DNA of 64,000 nt from Zygnema cylindricum. Taxonomy: Eukaryota; Streptophyta; Zygnematophyceae; Zygnematales; Zygnemataceae. Of this stretch, positions 51,991 to 63,942 are shown piece by piece. Each line of letters begins with the position of its first letter. Position 1 is the first letter of the stretch. Location: positions 62,001-126,000 of the forward strand of contig JBBHKE010001813.1 of assembly GCA_037447655.1 (NCBI GenBank), read 5' to 3'. The position numbers and the translations under genes are program-made. The notes beneath the pieces are model-generated. The model did not search any database. It worked only from the letters and a program-made list of their open reading frames with translations, and had not been told where the DNA came from.

Positions 51991-53885
51991 GAGATGGATT
52001 CTCATTAAATAACTGCTGATACAAAAGGCATGATATTTGAAAATGCATGTGGTGCATGCAAAATGATCAACGCATATTTCTGGGCTTTTGGGCCGGTGGA
52101 CGAGCCTCGACAGCTATTAATCAACGGGGAAAGAAATAAAGTACGAAACAAAAATAGTAATATTATAAGGAACATGTTTTAATTCCAGAACCTATTAGAT
52201 TTTTGCAATATTGAACAGCTTGAATAACCGGAAACACTGAAAGGGGGAAGAGCGGGAAGAGGGCATTGAGCAACAAGGCACCACATTGACTCTTTTTTAA
52301 CAAATACTTTTTTTGGAAAAATGTCTATGAAAAGCCATTGAGAGAGGGACATATTTGGGGTTGTCTTGTATGAAGTAGAAAATAGTTCCAAGGAAAACAG
52401 TTCCGAACAAATGGGACTAAGTTCAACTAGTCCAAAACTACCATGTTATATTAATCTGCTAGAAGAATTAATTTCTAAAGAAAAACTACAAAAGCTATAT
52501 GGAATTTGACCCCTAAAATGCCTGAAAACGGGATTCGACTGTCCAGGTAGTGAAAAGTAAGAAATAAACCAGGTTTTGGTTTGGAATGAGGGAGATCAGG
52601 TATTGATTGCTTGTCCTTTCTTGCAACTTCTTTTTATGACACCTATCATTCTTTACTTTATTGAACCTGTTAAAGATTATTTTTTCCAACGCGGCAATAT
52701 TCCAGTACGTCTGAAAATAAGGACAAGAATATTGAAAAACCCTAAAAATCCCTAAAAAACCCTAAAAAACCCTAAAAAACCCTAAAAAACTCTGAAAAAC
52801 CCTGAAGGTATAATTGTTTGTAAATTAATTGTCACACAAATATTAAATCTCGTAAATGATGTGTGTGGTTGCAACGATCTGATGTTTAATGTTGTCAAGT
52901 GAAGGAAATTAGAGTTGCAAATTATTTCAAGACTTTCGCTGTCTTCTAATGTTATGAGATTGTAACATCTCTTATTTTAAGAGCAGTTTTAATCATTTGC
53001 GTACTAAAATTAGTTTTTAATGATACACTATCTGTGCCATGACACTGCATGCATAGATAACGTTGTAGGTTAAGTACTTATATTTTACTGGTCAGTGACC
53101 TTCCTGAACTGTAATACCATTGAATTTGACGGGAGGCTGCACAACCGCATGGAGGTTTTGTTTCTCTCCTGAGGGCGACCTATCAACATACTAGACATCA
53201 AGGGCCATTTTTGAACCAACATTACAACAGGGCACCTCCAAAGCTAGGGAGGCACAGATAGCTGTTTTACAAAGTCAAGAAGTTCCGAGTAATTTCTTCC
53301 CGCTGAATGTCTGAATCTTTCAAAAGCTTTCAAAAACGTGCAGGAAAATTAGCAATAACTAAAGACTCGCTCATGCAACCCTCATGCAGAAACTTGCACA
53401 TTTTCATAACCCCCTTCATTTCCATCTCAATCAACATGAAAATCGTGTGTTGAGCCAGTGTGGACCTCCAATGACAGTACCTTCTGTGCCCCAAAGCAGA
53501 AGAGATTCACAGGTCAGCTCAGCGACATCATAACTCTCACAAACTTTGATGAATCCACCTAGTTCTATTCATGCTGGCTTGAATTGAAATAGCCAGTCTC
53601 TCTCAATCCATAGAAATACCTTCAGCGATTTCAAACAGAAAAAGCAGGGTACAGTTTCATGGAGAAAGGCCAACCCTACCAACTCCACCTAATGAACAGG
53701 TGAATGCACACACCATTAAAGAGCTAAAAAGGCCCAGGAGCTCAAATTTGAGAAGCACATAACAAAATGTTTCAGTTCCTTCCTCACACCGTGCTCACAT
53801 ATAGAGGTAGCTAAAATCTGATAGATAACCAGTACAGCAACCATTTAGAAAATGCTTCTTACAGAAAGTGTGATTTGGACAAGAT
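51991..53885. other. Spacer between COQ2 and the mnmG region
   Basis: No supported gene. It contains a CCCTAAAAAA tandem repeat (52739-52808). The convergent 3' ends of COQ2 (plus) and the MnmG C-terminal exon (minus) flank it. Confidence 0.4.
52739..52808. repeat. CCCTAAAAAA tandem repeat
   Basis: About seven 10-base units, CCCTAAAAAA with small variants. It contains the plant telomere word CCCTAAA, but the 10-base period and short length argue for a simple repeat rather than a telomere relic. Confidence 0.75.
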
Positions 53886-54401
53886 TCAAACTATTAACTC
53901 TTCAACCCTTGAGCTATCCTCGGAAAGGTTGGAGCATTCCAGTTCAGGTACAGGTTGAATTACATTGTTTACTACATTCAGTTTTGCTTCCTTCCGTCTT
54001 TGAACCTCTAAATATATTAAAAGAGCAGTAATGTCCGCCGGGTTCACTCCCCCCACTCGAGTTGCTTGCCCTATGTTTATTGGCCGGACCTGCACAAACA
54101 AGTAAAAAATTATAAATTACAACCTTAAATAATATGCTTCAATATTTCTATAACTATTATCAGGTTATATGTGCAGATTTTCAAAAAAGAAGATATCATA
54201 CCTGATTTCTTATGAAACTTAAATCACCCCCAGAGTAGCCAATGGGTACTCCGCTTGCAGCCTCATAACATCGAGAGGAAGGATGATTGCACGTTAAGTA
54301 GTGTGTCGTGGTAATACAACAATAGGGCAATAAATACACCGGATACAAGCACATGAACTTTCCATTTTCTCAAACTTACTTTTGAGAGTTTCTCTCGCGC
54401 T

Positions 54402-54472
54402 GGGAGGGAGAGAGGGAGGGAGAGAGGGAGACATAGAGAGAGGGAGAGTGAGTGAGAGAGAGAGAGAGAGAG
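54402..54472. repeat. GA microsatellite
   Basis: GGGAGGGAGAGAGGGAGGGA followed by GA repeats between MnmG exon 54253-54202 and the fold-back element. The minus-strand Leu/Ser ORFs across it are not genes. Confidence 0.8.
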
Positions 54473-54886
54473 TAGCTTACTTGCAATCTCGGAAGGGGCG
54501 AAACCAGCACGTAGAGGGGTGTCAAGATGGGCGTCTGAGGGATAGACAACCATGGAAGGACAAACAGGCCATGGACCAAAAAACGGTTTTTGAAAGGTTA
54601 AAACATCGCACGCTATATTAACAATTTGACAGAGGGAATTGATCGCGGCAGTGACTGTTTTGGTTGCGCACAGTGACTTACGTCACTCTGTCAAAAACTG
54701 TACGTTTGAAGTACATATGTGTACAAATAAAGTACAGTTGAGTACAAATACAGTCACTGTCATGAGCAATTCCCGAAAAATTCAAATTTTTTTGAAGTTT
54801 GAAAACAAAACGAGCGGAAATAATTTTTTGGCGCCGCGTTTTCCTTTCAGTTAAACGGTTTTGGTTTTTTGGCAGTTCTAGCGTTA

Positions 54887-56629
54887 CCACTGTGTATCGT
54901 TATTAGTGTTAATATTTTTTGGGAATTGCTAATCACAGAGACGATTTTTGCTGCGCGCAGGTAGTTGTCAGAAATTGTACAATTGAAGTACAGTTTCGTA
55001 CAAGCGACGTACCTTTGAGTTCAGATTTGACGGTCAACCGGTCGAACAAATTTGTTTGGCGAAATATTGTAACGGCGGCTAAAAAAGTGTCGCGCTTGCG
55101 AACGTCGACCGTCATAAAAAAAAAAAAATCACACGGCCGGCGCAGGTTTACTGTAACAAAACTGAGGCAGCCACATATAAATAAAATGGCTGCGCGCAGG
55201 TACTGTAGTTTCTCACTTCACGTGAGCTCCACTGTGAGAGCACACACCGACATTTTGACTTAGCCGCAAAAATGGAATCTAATCGCGAACCGTTACTCTG
55301 AACTTGGACACAAATTGAAGGACGACGTACAACATGTATAAACTCGCACGAAACGAAATAAACTTCGTACAAAATAAAAAAGCGTACCCGCGTATAAATA
55401 TCGATGAAACTAAGGGTACCCTTTTTTATTTTGTACGAAGTTTATTTAGTTTCGTGCGAGTTTATACATGTTGTACACTTGTACGTCGTCCTTTAATTTG
55501 TGTCCAAGTTCAGTGTAACGGTTCGCAATTAGATTCCATTTTTGCGGCTAAGTCAAAATGTCGGTGTGTGCTTTCACAGTGGAGTCACGTGAAGTGAGAA
55601 ACTACACCGCGCATCGTTATTAGTGTCAACGACACTAATTTGGGTTCTTAAAATTTTGTTTTTTTTCCTCAAATAGGATACATGATTTTAATTTTTCCTT
55701 GACGTTAAATAAGGTACCGTACAAAATAGCGTAAAGGACGAATTACAATAATATCTAAATAGTGTGGTGTACGGTCGATGTCAGATCGTACACAAATGTA
55801 CCATTTCAAGTGAAAATTTTACAAAAAATGAGTTAAATCAAACGCGCACGCATAGGATCGTTCGCTAAAAAAACGGGATTGTTCTGACACGTAAATTAGT
55901 CTTACATGTACGGATATCTAAATTTCACGACGGCGTACGATTTTTAATATTTTGTACGGATACATATATTAATGTATATAATCGTATAGCGAATATTCCA
56001 TTTTTGCTGTTCCCAAATTAGCATAAACGCCGAAATTAGAATACACCTTTTTTTTTTTTTTTTTTAATTCTTAATTAGCGTCAATGACGGTATATTTACT
56101 TCCACACTATTTAAACTTTGACACTAATAACGATGCGCGGTGTACCTGCGCGCAGCCATTTTATTTATATGTGGCTGCCGCAGTTTTGTTACAGTAAACC
56201 TGCGCCGGCCGTGTGAATTGTTTTTTTTTTATGACGGTCGACGTTCGCAAGCGCGACACTTTTTTAGCCGCCGTTACAATATTTCGCAAGTCAAATTTGT
56301 TGGACGGGTTGACCGTCAAATGTGAACTTAAAAGTACGTAGCTTGTGCGAAACTGTACTTCAAATGTACTTCAATGTACAATTTCTGACAACTATCTGCG
56401 CGCAGCAAAAATCGTCTCTGCGAATAGCAATTCCCTATTTTTTTCGCCGCTTAAAAACATCTTTTCTCCGTACACATTTGTCCGTTTTTCTCTTGGAGAC
56501 CGCCAATCGGAAGGTGAGTATCTTGGCTTTCAATCGCAACCGTCAGATCAACAATCCGACTTTTGTGTACGGAGAAAAGATGTTTCATGTGGCGAAAAAT
56601 ACATTAACACTAATAGCGATTCGCGGTTG
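54887..56629. mobile_element. Long-arm fold-back element with MITE-I ends and a nested MITE
   Basis: Terminal repeats CCACTGTGTATCGTTATTAG (54887) and its diverged complement ending CGATTCGCGGTTG (56629) lie inside TA dinucleotides. Inside, 54921-55389 is almost the exact inverted copy of 55414-56435 once the MITE at 55605-56142 is removed, giving two arms of about 470 bases around a 24-base loop. Segments such as ATTTTGTACGAAGTTTATTT and CTGCGCGCAG appear on both arms. The right part also includes a 180-base hairpin unit (about 56441-56600) like that at 44234-44430. No coding capacity is supported. Confidence 0.7.
55605..56142. mobile_element. MITE-I copy, 538 bp, nested in the fold-back element
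   Basis: A perfect terminal repeat of at least 22 bp beginning CACCGCGCATCGTTATTAGT, with TA on both sides (55603-55604 and 56143-56144). It interrupts one arm of the fold-back element; removing it restores the arm, so it inserted later. Confidence 0.85.
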
Positions 56630-57001
56630 TAGCAGTTCGGCGACGGACCGCGCGCTGCGAGCCGTCGTTACTCAAAAAGTGAAGATTGCCTACACGTGGA
56701 AGGCTTCAAATGGCCGGCCACCAGCCCACTGGGGTCCACTAAAGTCCAAAATTTGCAAAAGACAGGTTAGGTTCCGTACATTCAAACAGCCTTTTTGAAA
56801 CATTTTCGGAACGAATACACGCCACCACCACAAATGCGCTGAATGGTCACATTTTTATCATTGTACGAACTGTATATGACCGTACATTCCTTGATGTACG
56901 GTATATATGGTGCTGTACCTTTGCTGAGTGCTAACCCAGCCCTAACCCTAAGTGTTAAACCTAATTTGAAATTCCTAAACGCTTGCCGTACAGTACAGTA
57001 C

Positions 57002-57037
57002 ACCGCCAATCGCTATTAGCTAATAGCGATTGGCGGT
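57002..57037. repeat. Perfect 36-bp palindrome of two joined terminal repeats
   Basis: ACCGCCAATCGCTATTAG is followed directly by its reverse complement, with no interior sequence. Outside, GTACAGTA and TACTGTAC extend the symmetry with a mismatch. It looks like two MITE-I ends fused head to head. Confidence 0.85.
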
Positions 57038-57074
57038 TTACTGTACACGGTGTATCGCTATTACAAGTACAGGT

Positions 57075-57273
57075 CACCGCGAATCGTTATTAGCGTTATG
57101 AACTCTATATCGGCACCCCAAAATTTTGACATTAATACCTTAAATAGATTAAACTACACTATTTAAGGACGTGGACCATAATCTGCCACGTCTCCTGGCA
57201 CTAAATTAGAATGAATGACGCTAATTTTTTCTTTACACTAATAATTTCTCAGCGCTAATAACGATTCGCGGTG
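57075..57273. mobile_element. MITE-I copy, 199 bp
   Basis: The left end CACCGCGAATCGTTATTAGC matches the right end exactly. TA follows the right end and GT precedes the left. The interior is the reverse-orientation relative of the MITE at 7146-7337. Confidence 0.8.
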
Positions 57274-57458
57274 TACCAACCCAAATTTGTGAACTCTACA
57301 TCGCAGCTGAATGCTTACTTGACGTACCACTCATTTAAGGGCCGGCAGACAGCAAAGCACCTTAAATATCGGTAGAGTAGGATTTGCCCCTAACAATGTG
57401 CACCAAATGATATCAGCACTAAACTCCATGACATCAGCAGCACACTCAATGATAACTA

Positions 57459-57966
57459 CACCGCGAATCGTAATTAGAGTCATGTACGCTAATTCCGTCA
57501 CCTCAAATTTTGACTCGATCACTATAAATAGAGTACATTATTTAAAATTATTCTTTACGTTATTTAAGGTAATTTTTGAATGAGCGTTAATAACGCTAAT
57601 ACAGTGGCGTTTTAAATAGTGTGGCGTACAGTCAGTGACTGACCATGCAAAATTGTACTTTATTAAGTAAAAAGTACAAATAATGATTCAGTACAGGTTT
57701 TTTTCCTGTAACTGCGTTTTAACAAACCGCGTAATGCAAACGTCATAATGACGTGAAACTGTACTTTTTGTCAGATTCTGTACTTGCACTTAATTTACAG
57801 TGGATATATTCAGCTCCCAAATTTACGCCCAAATCAGAGTTATTGATAAATTAGAGTAAAATTCCTTTTTGAAAAGTTCTATCACACAAATTAGAATTCA
57901 TAACTCTAATTTTTCTTTTCTTTTTTTACTCTAATTTTTTCTTTACTCTAATTAAGATTCGCGGTG
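57459..57966. mobile_element. MITE-I copy, 508 bp
   Basis: The terminal repeat CACCGCGAATCGTAATTAGA differs by one base between ends, and TA lies at 57457-57458 and 57967-57968. Non-coding; the interior is AT-rich with ACTCTAATTTTT runs. Confidence 0.82.
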
Positions 57967-58783
57967 TAGTGAGTTGCGGAAAACAAGTAGACCCCAACCA
58001 TTTGCTCAATCCACAAAACCCCTTCTTTATGATGCCTTTTCCTCCACTGCGACAGGTTCACTACAACTGCTAATTTTTGTAACTTCATGTGTACTTGGGT
58101 CATGAATGCTTTCACTTCAGTCAGAAATAATCATCTTCCATATAGAGAACCACATCAGCCCCACCTCGTCATCTCCTGGTTGCTCCTCCAGTCTCGAATA
58201 GTCAATACTCCTCATATCCACCCGAGCTGGGGTACCCGTTTTCAATCTGTCCGTTTCAAAACCCAATTTTTGAAGATTTTCTGTCAACCCTTCCGAAGAG
58301 CCTTCCCCAGCACGCCCAGCCGCCATGGATGTTCTCCCCACCCAAATGCGACCACTCATGAAAGTTCCTGCAACAGAACAGAGCCAAAAATCGCTATTGT
58401 TCCATTTAACACTGATAAATTAGACGGTAGCAAAAAATCACTCCTGTTCCATTCAAAACTAAAACAATGAACGGTTTGCAGGTCACTAAACCCCCTTTTA
58501 CATCTTACGCCAGTTTCCAAAACTGCAAAAGGAATAAGTCCCCTTGAAAACACTAATAATGAGTACTGCATCACTGCGCATATTCAATGCCCATACAATA
58601 CTGAACCAATGCTTGTTATGGAATATGGTGTGATGTGCTTATTGATTCAACAGAGATTTACACGACCTCACAGTTCTGTTTATAAGTATATCAGTTATTA
58701 TGATTGATCAATATTGTTGCACGAAGTATAAAAGCATACTTAAGCCAAGGCATTCTTGGACATGTTAGCCAAGGCAATCACTT

Positions 58784-58990
58784 TCAAATATAGAATGATT
58801 TGATAACTTCTAGGCAGTGTAAAAGCATAAAAAATGTTGCCCCAGTATGAACCTCATGCGGCATCTTATATGGCCACAAGAGGCAACGACCGGGGCCAGT
58901 TTTTTTCTGCAAAGTCATTAGTCTCTTGTGCCATAGATTAGCCTTTAGGGCCGACAGGCTCACGAGAAAGCAGCTTTGCAAAAATGCCCT
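58784..58990. repeat. Direct repeat copy 1 in MnmG introns
   Basis: Shares long runs such as TTGCCCCAGTATGAACCTCA and AGAGGCAACGACCGGGGCCA with 60280-60483 in the same orientation. A second matching piece, near 59545-59590, corresponds to 60508-60550 and includes a relic of the end of the exon 60648-60535. A partial tandem duplication of the gene followed by deletions would explain this. Confidence 0.7.
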
Positions 58991-59780
58991 AGGGAAGTTA
59001 TGACCTTCTGCCTAAACTATATCGCAAACTTGACAAACAATCCACCCAAACCAGCATACGACACTGGTGGCATGCCAACCATTCCAATGAAGGTCACTAC
59101 CTACTTTGCAAAAACCGGCAAAGCAAAGCCCCATGTGGAGGAGCACCAAATACAGGGGGATTAGGCTTCAAAAGCGGGCCTCACCTGTAGTTAAAACAAC
59201 AGCCCCTGCCCGATAACATACACCGAAGAATGTGCGAACACCGGTCACATTATCATTGGTTCCCAGCAGGACATTTGTGGCCATGGCTTCTCGGATGTGT
59301 AGATTGTCAGAACTGCAAATGGCCTTGCCCAGGGATAACAAGTTGCAGTGAGCAACACAAATTAAAGACCAAAGCATGTGCTGCAGGCCCAAAACTGCAA
59401 AATAGTAACAAAGTTTTCTAACAACGACGTCCATGAAAGGTGAGTCATCCTATCGATCCTCTTGGCCGAAAAATGACAACTAATTTCACTAGTTTGGTAA
59501 AAATAAAGTCTCCTGATACGGAACATTAACACAAGAAATTTAGGTGATTGACTCCACAAGGCTGGCAGAGTGTGTACTACTTTTCCAGAGCCCAACAAAT
59601 CAGTAATAACACAACCATTTGCTATAACATCATCTCTTGAAAAGGCACATCAACCAAGCTTGCAATGATTGATTCAGTGGCCCTACAATAGTGGAACAAT
59701 TCTTGTTATTTACGATACAACTTACTTAATACAACACAGTATTCTGTTTGTAAGTAAATAAGTTCTTATACTGACCAACA

Positions 59781-60250
59781 CACCGTGAATTGCTTAGTGT
59801 GAAACATTACTAGTGTAAAGAAACAAAGTGTTATTAAAGCTAAAGACCCAAAGACAAAAAAACATTAAACGCTAATTAACACACACAGGACTAATTTATT
59901 TACACATTCCCATAGTATAGCCGCTATAGCCTGTGTTCACATAGTTGACGTTTGAAAATGTGAGAACAGGTTCGCGCAATTTTCTCTCCCCGCCTTTATT
60001 AAATCTGAGTACGTTTCCCTCATCCGCGCCACTATCTGACACTTTTCCTCCACTTCTGGACGAGATAACAAGCAGTTTTCGTACAGACTATGACACATTT
60101 TGTACATTAGACTATTTAAATACCGCCTGAACTAGAGTAGTTTGAACAGCAATTAAACCGCACCTACATTAGCATAAGCAAAAAAATAGTATTAATGATT
60201 CTATTGGGGCGCCGATAGTGTGTTATGAACACTAATAGTGATTGAAGGCA
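59781..60250. mobile_element. Degenerate MITE-I copy in an MnmG intron
   Basis: The left end CACCGTGAATTGCTTAGTGT and right end ACACTAATAGTGATTGAAGG are recognisable but diverged versions of the family repeat. It lies between the exons at 60648-60535 and 59312-59185, and is older than the copies around 55-58 kb. Confidence 0.45.
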
Positions 60251-60279
60251 TACTGCTGCATGAAGAAGTCAAAGCAATC

Positions 60280-60483
60280 ACTTTTAGATATAGAATGCTT
60301 TGAAGTCTAACTTTCAGGCAGTGAAAAGCAAACAAATGTTGCCCCAGTATGAACCTCATGCAGCATTTTATATAGCCACAAGAGGCAACGACCGGGGCCA
60401 GTTTTTCTTTGCAAATTCATTAGTCTCTTGTGCCATAGATCGGCCTCACGAGAAAGCAGATTTGCAAAAATGGCCTAGTGAAG
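60280..60483. repeat. Direct repeat copy 2 in MnmG introns
   Basis: Partner of 58784-58990, located just downstream (in gene sense) of the exon 60648-60535. It has small indels relative to copy 1, for example it lacks the TTTAGGGCCGACAG segment. Confidence 0.7.
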
Positions 60484-63400
60484 ATATGAGTCAAATAACA
60501 TAGAGCTTCACAAAGTTGGGAGAGTGTGTCCTACTTCTCCAGAACCCCGCGCATCTGTGCAGCGTACTCCCGCTTGTCAGTCTGCGCTCGCAGTGCCCAT
60601 ACAGCCGGTCCTTTGGAACGATTTAGCACACGTTTCTGTAAATAGCATCTGTGCAATGGTGGAGGAGAAGGTGGAACAAAAACAATCAGACTACGATGCT
60701 CATAGCAAGTCCATCGGTTCCTCATGATCAACTCAAGGCAGATAGGACACACATGCTTCTGACAAACAACAATGTGCTCAAACATCCAACAGTACCAACA
60801 TAATAACCCATGAACAGGTAAATGCAGTTTCCAAAGAGATTTTCTACGTCACATTCAAATCTGTGTAACAACACAACTATAACTGCAGCATTCTATTATT
60901 TTGGCCCCCTTTCACATCACAACCTGCACCCTTTCACTTCACCTGTCCGCCATCTTTCCGATCTCTCCTCCAAGGGCATCTGTCTCATGAACTAGTTGTG
61001 ACTTTGCCGGCGCTCCCACTGCCGGATTGCATGGCTGGCACATGCACTCTACCAAACCTATTTCAGGTTACTTAAACGGGGTGTTCACAGAAGTTCAGCA
61101 GTCACAAGCCACAGAGCTAACACACTCTACATACACCATTCACTGTCCACAGTAGCCACCCCTGCAGTTAAGCAATAGTTGGACTACCAAACAGTAGTAT
61201 ATGTTACACATACAGCAACAAAACCATCAAAAGAGCAACTACAAAATGTTTCCTTTTCGTTCAAATCCCCCGTTACCTACATTTCCTTCCCTTGATTCTA
61301 CGCCCTCTTTCTCCACATCAGCACCTGCCAGCCTATCTTGTCGAGATTCAAAGTAAGAAGGAGAGTTTTCGCTCCCTGCCGCGATGCCGCTAGGGCTGCC
61401 TCACAGCCGGCATGACCGCCACCCACCACAATCACATCATAGTACTCATCCTCATCATTTGCTGCACACCCAAGAAAGACAATCTCGGCAAATAATTAAC
61501 ATAGGGTCAGGAAAGAATGTCTAGTCAGCCAAACCGAAATATCAGATTTCCGTTAGGTGCAAGGCTAGTGAGAGAGACTGATTTTCACAGATTTTCACAA
61601 CAGATAAATGTCACTTGTTGCCTAACCTTCAGGTGCTACGGACCAAACAGGTTGACAACAGCTTCGACGGTGATACACTAAAGGAGACGGCGTCAGATTA
61701 AAAAGTTACATAAGAACCTGATTCACAAATTCTGAGAAGTGATCACGTAAACAATAGGTTGATTTCCCGCAATGGATGACATTGTACATGAATAGCAGAG
61801 TAGAGTTGACTCTCATGAGATGAGGAAACAGTTAAACCCTGCACTTTGTCAACAACTTGACTACATTAGAGAACTACAGTTTCTATACATTTTACTTGTG
61901 AAAATACCAGAGGCTCTAAATGTCAAACTTCCATGTCATGTCAATCAATAATCATAAACCTAGACACATTATAAAGAGAATCACAGTCATTTACAAAACC
62001 ACCGGGTTGATGCACATAAAACTCTCTCATCCCGCCCTCCGACAAAAACTTAACCTCACATCAACACGGTAGACTTTCTCCGACACCAGTCAGAACCTCA
62101 AACGATGGTCTCCTTAGCATCTAGCCAGACAAGAAACTCCACTAAAGAACATTTCGAATGAAAGTCGACCTCAATTCTTCTACACGGCACTTACGTGATA
62201 AGCTGCGTACAAGCTTCCTGACCACATGCTAATAACCGTCTTGGAATGAAATATGAAACTCTTTTCAAGGAAGGACCTTTAGAACAGTTCACTTTGTCCA
62301 AAAAAACGACTCATTTACAGGGCATCAATTCGAAAGGTTAAAAAAACACACCACCGCGCATAGCTCGAGTGTGTAGGCTTTACCGTAGTTAGCCGATGTC
62401 GTAGATAAGCATCTGAAGTTGGCAGAATTATATTGTCCCCTGCAGTGAGGCCTGTGTTGTCTTTCTATCAGCAATAGTTTACAAACTGCAGGCAGCCAAC
62501 CCAACAAATACAACCAAATTAATCAGTATGTTAAAATCTTAAACACACTTCGTGGTGTTCAAAAACTAAGATTTGCCTCTTCAAAATTACTTTTACATGA
62601 GGTTTAATTCCTTCAACTCGTAAATAGTCAACATCAATGCTGATCACAAAGTTCAAGCAGAAAAGAACTACACAGGCCATTTCAACATGTCTCTAAGGTT
62701 CAAGCCAACAAAAAAATCAAGAAGCTTCAAAAATCACTATTGCAACTCGTGGCTCCGACTGAAAGCTCGCGTGTTCTCTAGGATGCAACATCTTCCAAAA
62801 AAACACAGTGGAAATAAGACGCAAGAAGTCCTGCTTTGGTCTCAATTCTGTAAAGTTGTTGATGGGACCTCTAATGACAATGGAAATCACATCAAAATTC
62901 ACAGAAAAATCTGAGGAGGTCAAGAACATAGTGAAAACCGACTATAACAAAAAAAACAAAACACAGCTATACAGAGACAACATTCCAAAAGAAAGGCAGT
63001 ATGATTCGGAAACATGTTGCATCGATATGGATGCCATGAATATATGCCTGCTTTGGAAGCACATGTCAGAGACCAAAACATATCAACAGAGGAACAAAGA
63101 CAGTCCTGTGAAAAGAGGGCTACCCGCATTCCATGCAAAGCTGCCTTGGAATAATGGAGCGTATCTGGCAAAGGTAATAACCTGGCAGTGCCACTGATGA
63201 CCGGAATCCAAGAGACGACAATGTGCTCGATACAGGCCGATTTTTTTTTTTAGTTTGATGAAGAGACCAATTGCACTCCTGTTTATTGACAAAGGACATA
63301 ATGCAGCGCCATTAGTGGCAACCAAGCTTCACACGGTCAGACAGATTAACACATCCTACAAATAAGAGAAAAATCAATGAAAAGAACGAAATGGAGAGAA

Positions 63401-63872
63401 AAGGATGAATGAACGAAATAAACAAAAAACAGATAGCGGAAAGAAAAAGAGAGGGAAGCAAGCAAGATAAATTTCTTGCCTCAATTCCGACGAGCTGAGT
63501 AAGCGGCCGTTGCTGTAAACCCTCACAAATAACCGACAGCTGAAACCATTGGCGGCCGGGTGAATAGAAACGGGAAGCAATTCCAGAGGCAGCAAAGTGA
63601 GACAGTGCCATGACTGCCTACGGCAAGCAGCGCAGGGCTCCTATGTCCTCACAGTCGAATATCGATTGAGGCCATGGCGACAGATGAGTTATACAGGGTA
63701 TAACGAGCTTCCCCCCGGTGTGGTGAATCATGTGAGTCGGCAATTCACCGAGCGAAATGCGCCGTAAGTTACTGGCAAGATACCTACAGATATCTTATAT
63801 TCCGTTAAAAAAAAAAAATGTACGGACTTTAATTCTGACCAGGATATAAGGATTTTGTTTTACCAAGGGTTT

Positions 63873-63942
63873 GTACGTTAAGTCTGACGATGCTGCCCGA
63901 ATAAATAGTACGTTAAGTCTGACGATGCTGCCCGAATAAATA
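63873..63942. repeat. 35-bp tandem duplication upstream of mnmG
   Basis: Two exact 35-base units (63873-63907 and 63908-63942) beginning GTACGTTAAGTCTGACGATG, about 260 bases before the presumed MnmG start. Could lie in the promoter; no known motif. Confidence 0.85.

Larger units (their letters stand above)
53886..63611 (-). pseudogene. mnmG: Organellar tRNA uridine-modifying enzyme MnmG/GidA, apparently missing its middle
   Basis: MnmG with MnmE installs the carboxymethylaminomethyl group at wobble U34 of tRNAs; nuclear copies serve organelles. A likely first exon starts at 63611 (MALSHFAASGIASRFYS, transit-like). Clear exons: 61461-61325 ([23 protein letters not shown]-binding), 61034-60943 ([17 protein letters not shown]), 60648-60535 ([19 protein letters not shown]), 59312-59185 (IREAMATNVLLG to VVLTTG), 58367-58165 ([27 protein letters not shown]), then 54253-54202 and 54089-53886 ([19 protein letters not shown]). 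Phases agree from 61461 to 58165 and at the last join. About 330 residues normally between LEEQPGD and the C-terminus, including YLTRTT- and GQINGT-type motifs, were not found; that interval is full of MITEs. Either a broken gene or very short exons I missed. Confidence 0.65.

Noticed and set aside
52739-52808. Interstitial telomere
   Set aside because: The unit is 10 bases (CCCTAAAAAA), not the 7-base plant repeat, and the array is only about 70 bp.
54263-54553. Additional MnmG exon upstream of 54253
   Set aside because: The ORF reads through a GA microsatellite and lacks any MnmG motif.
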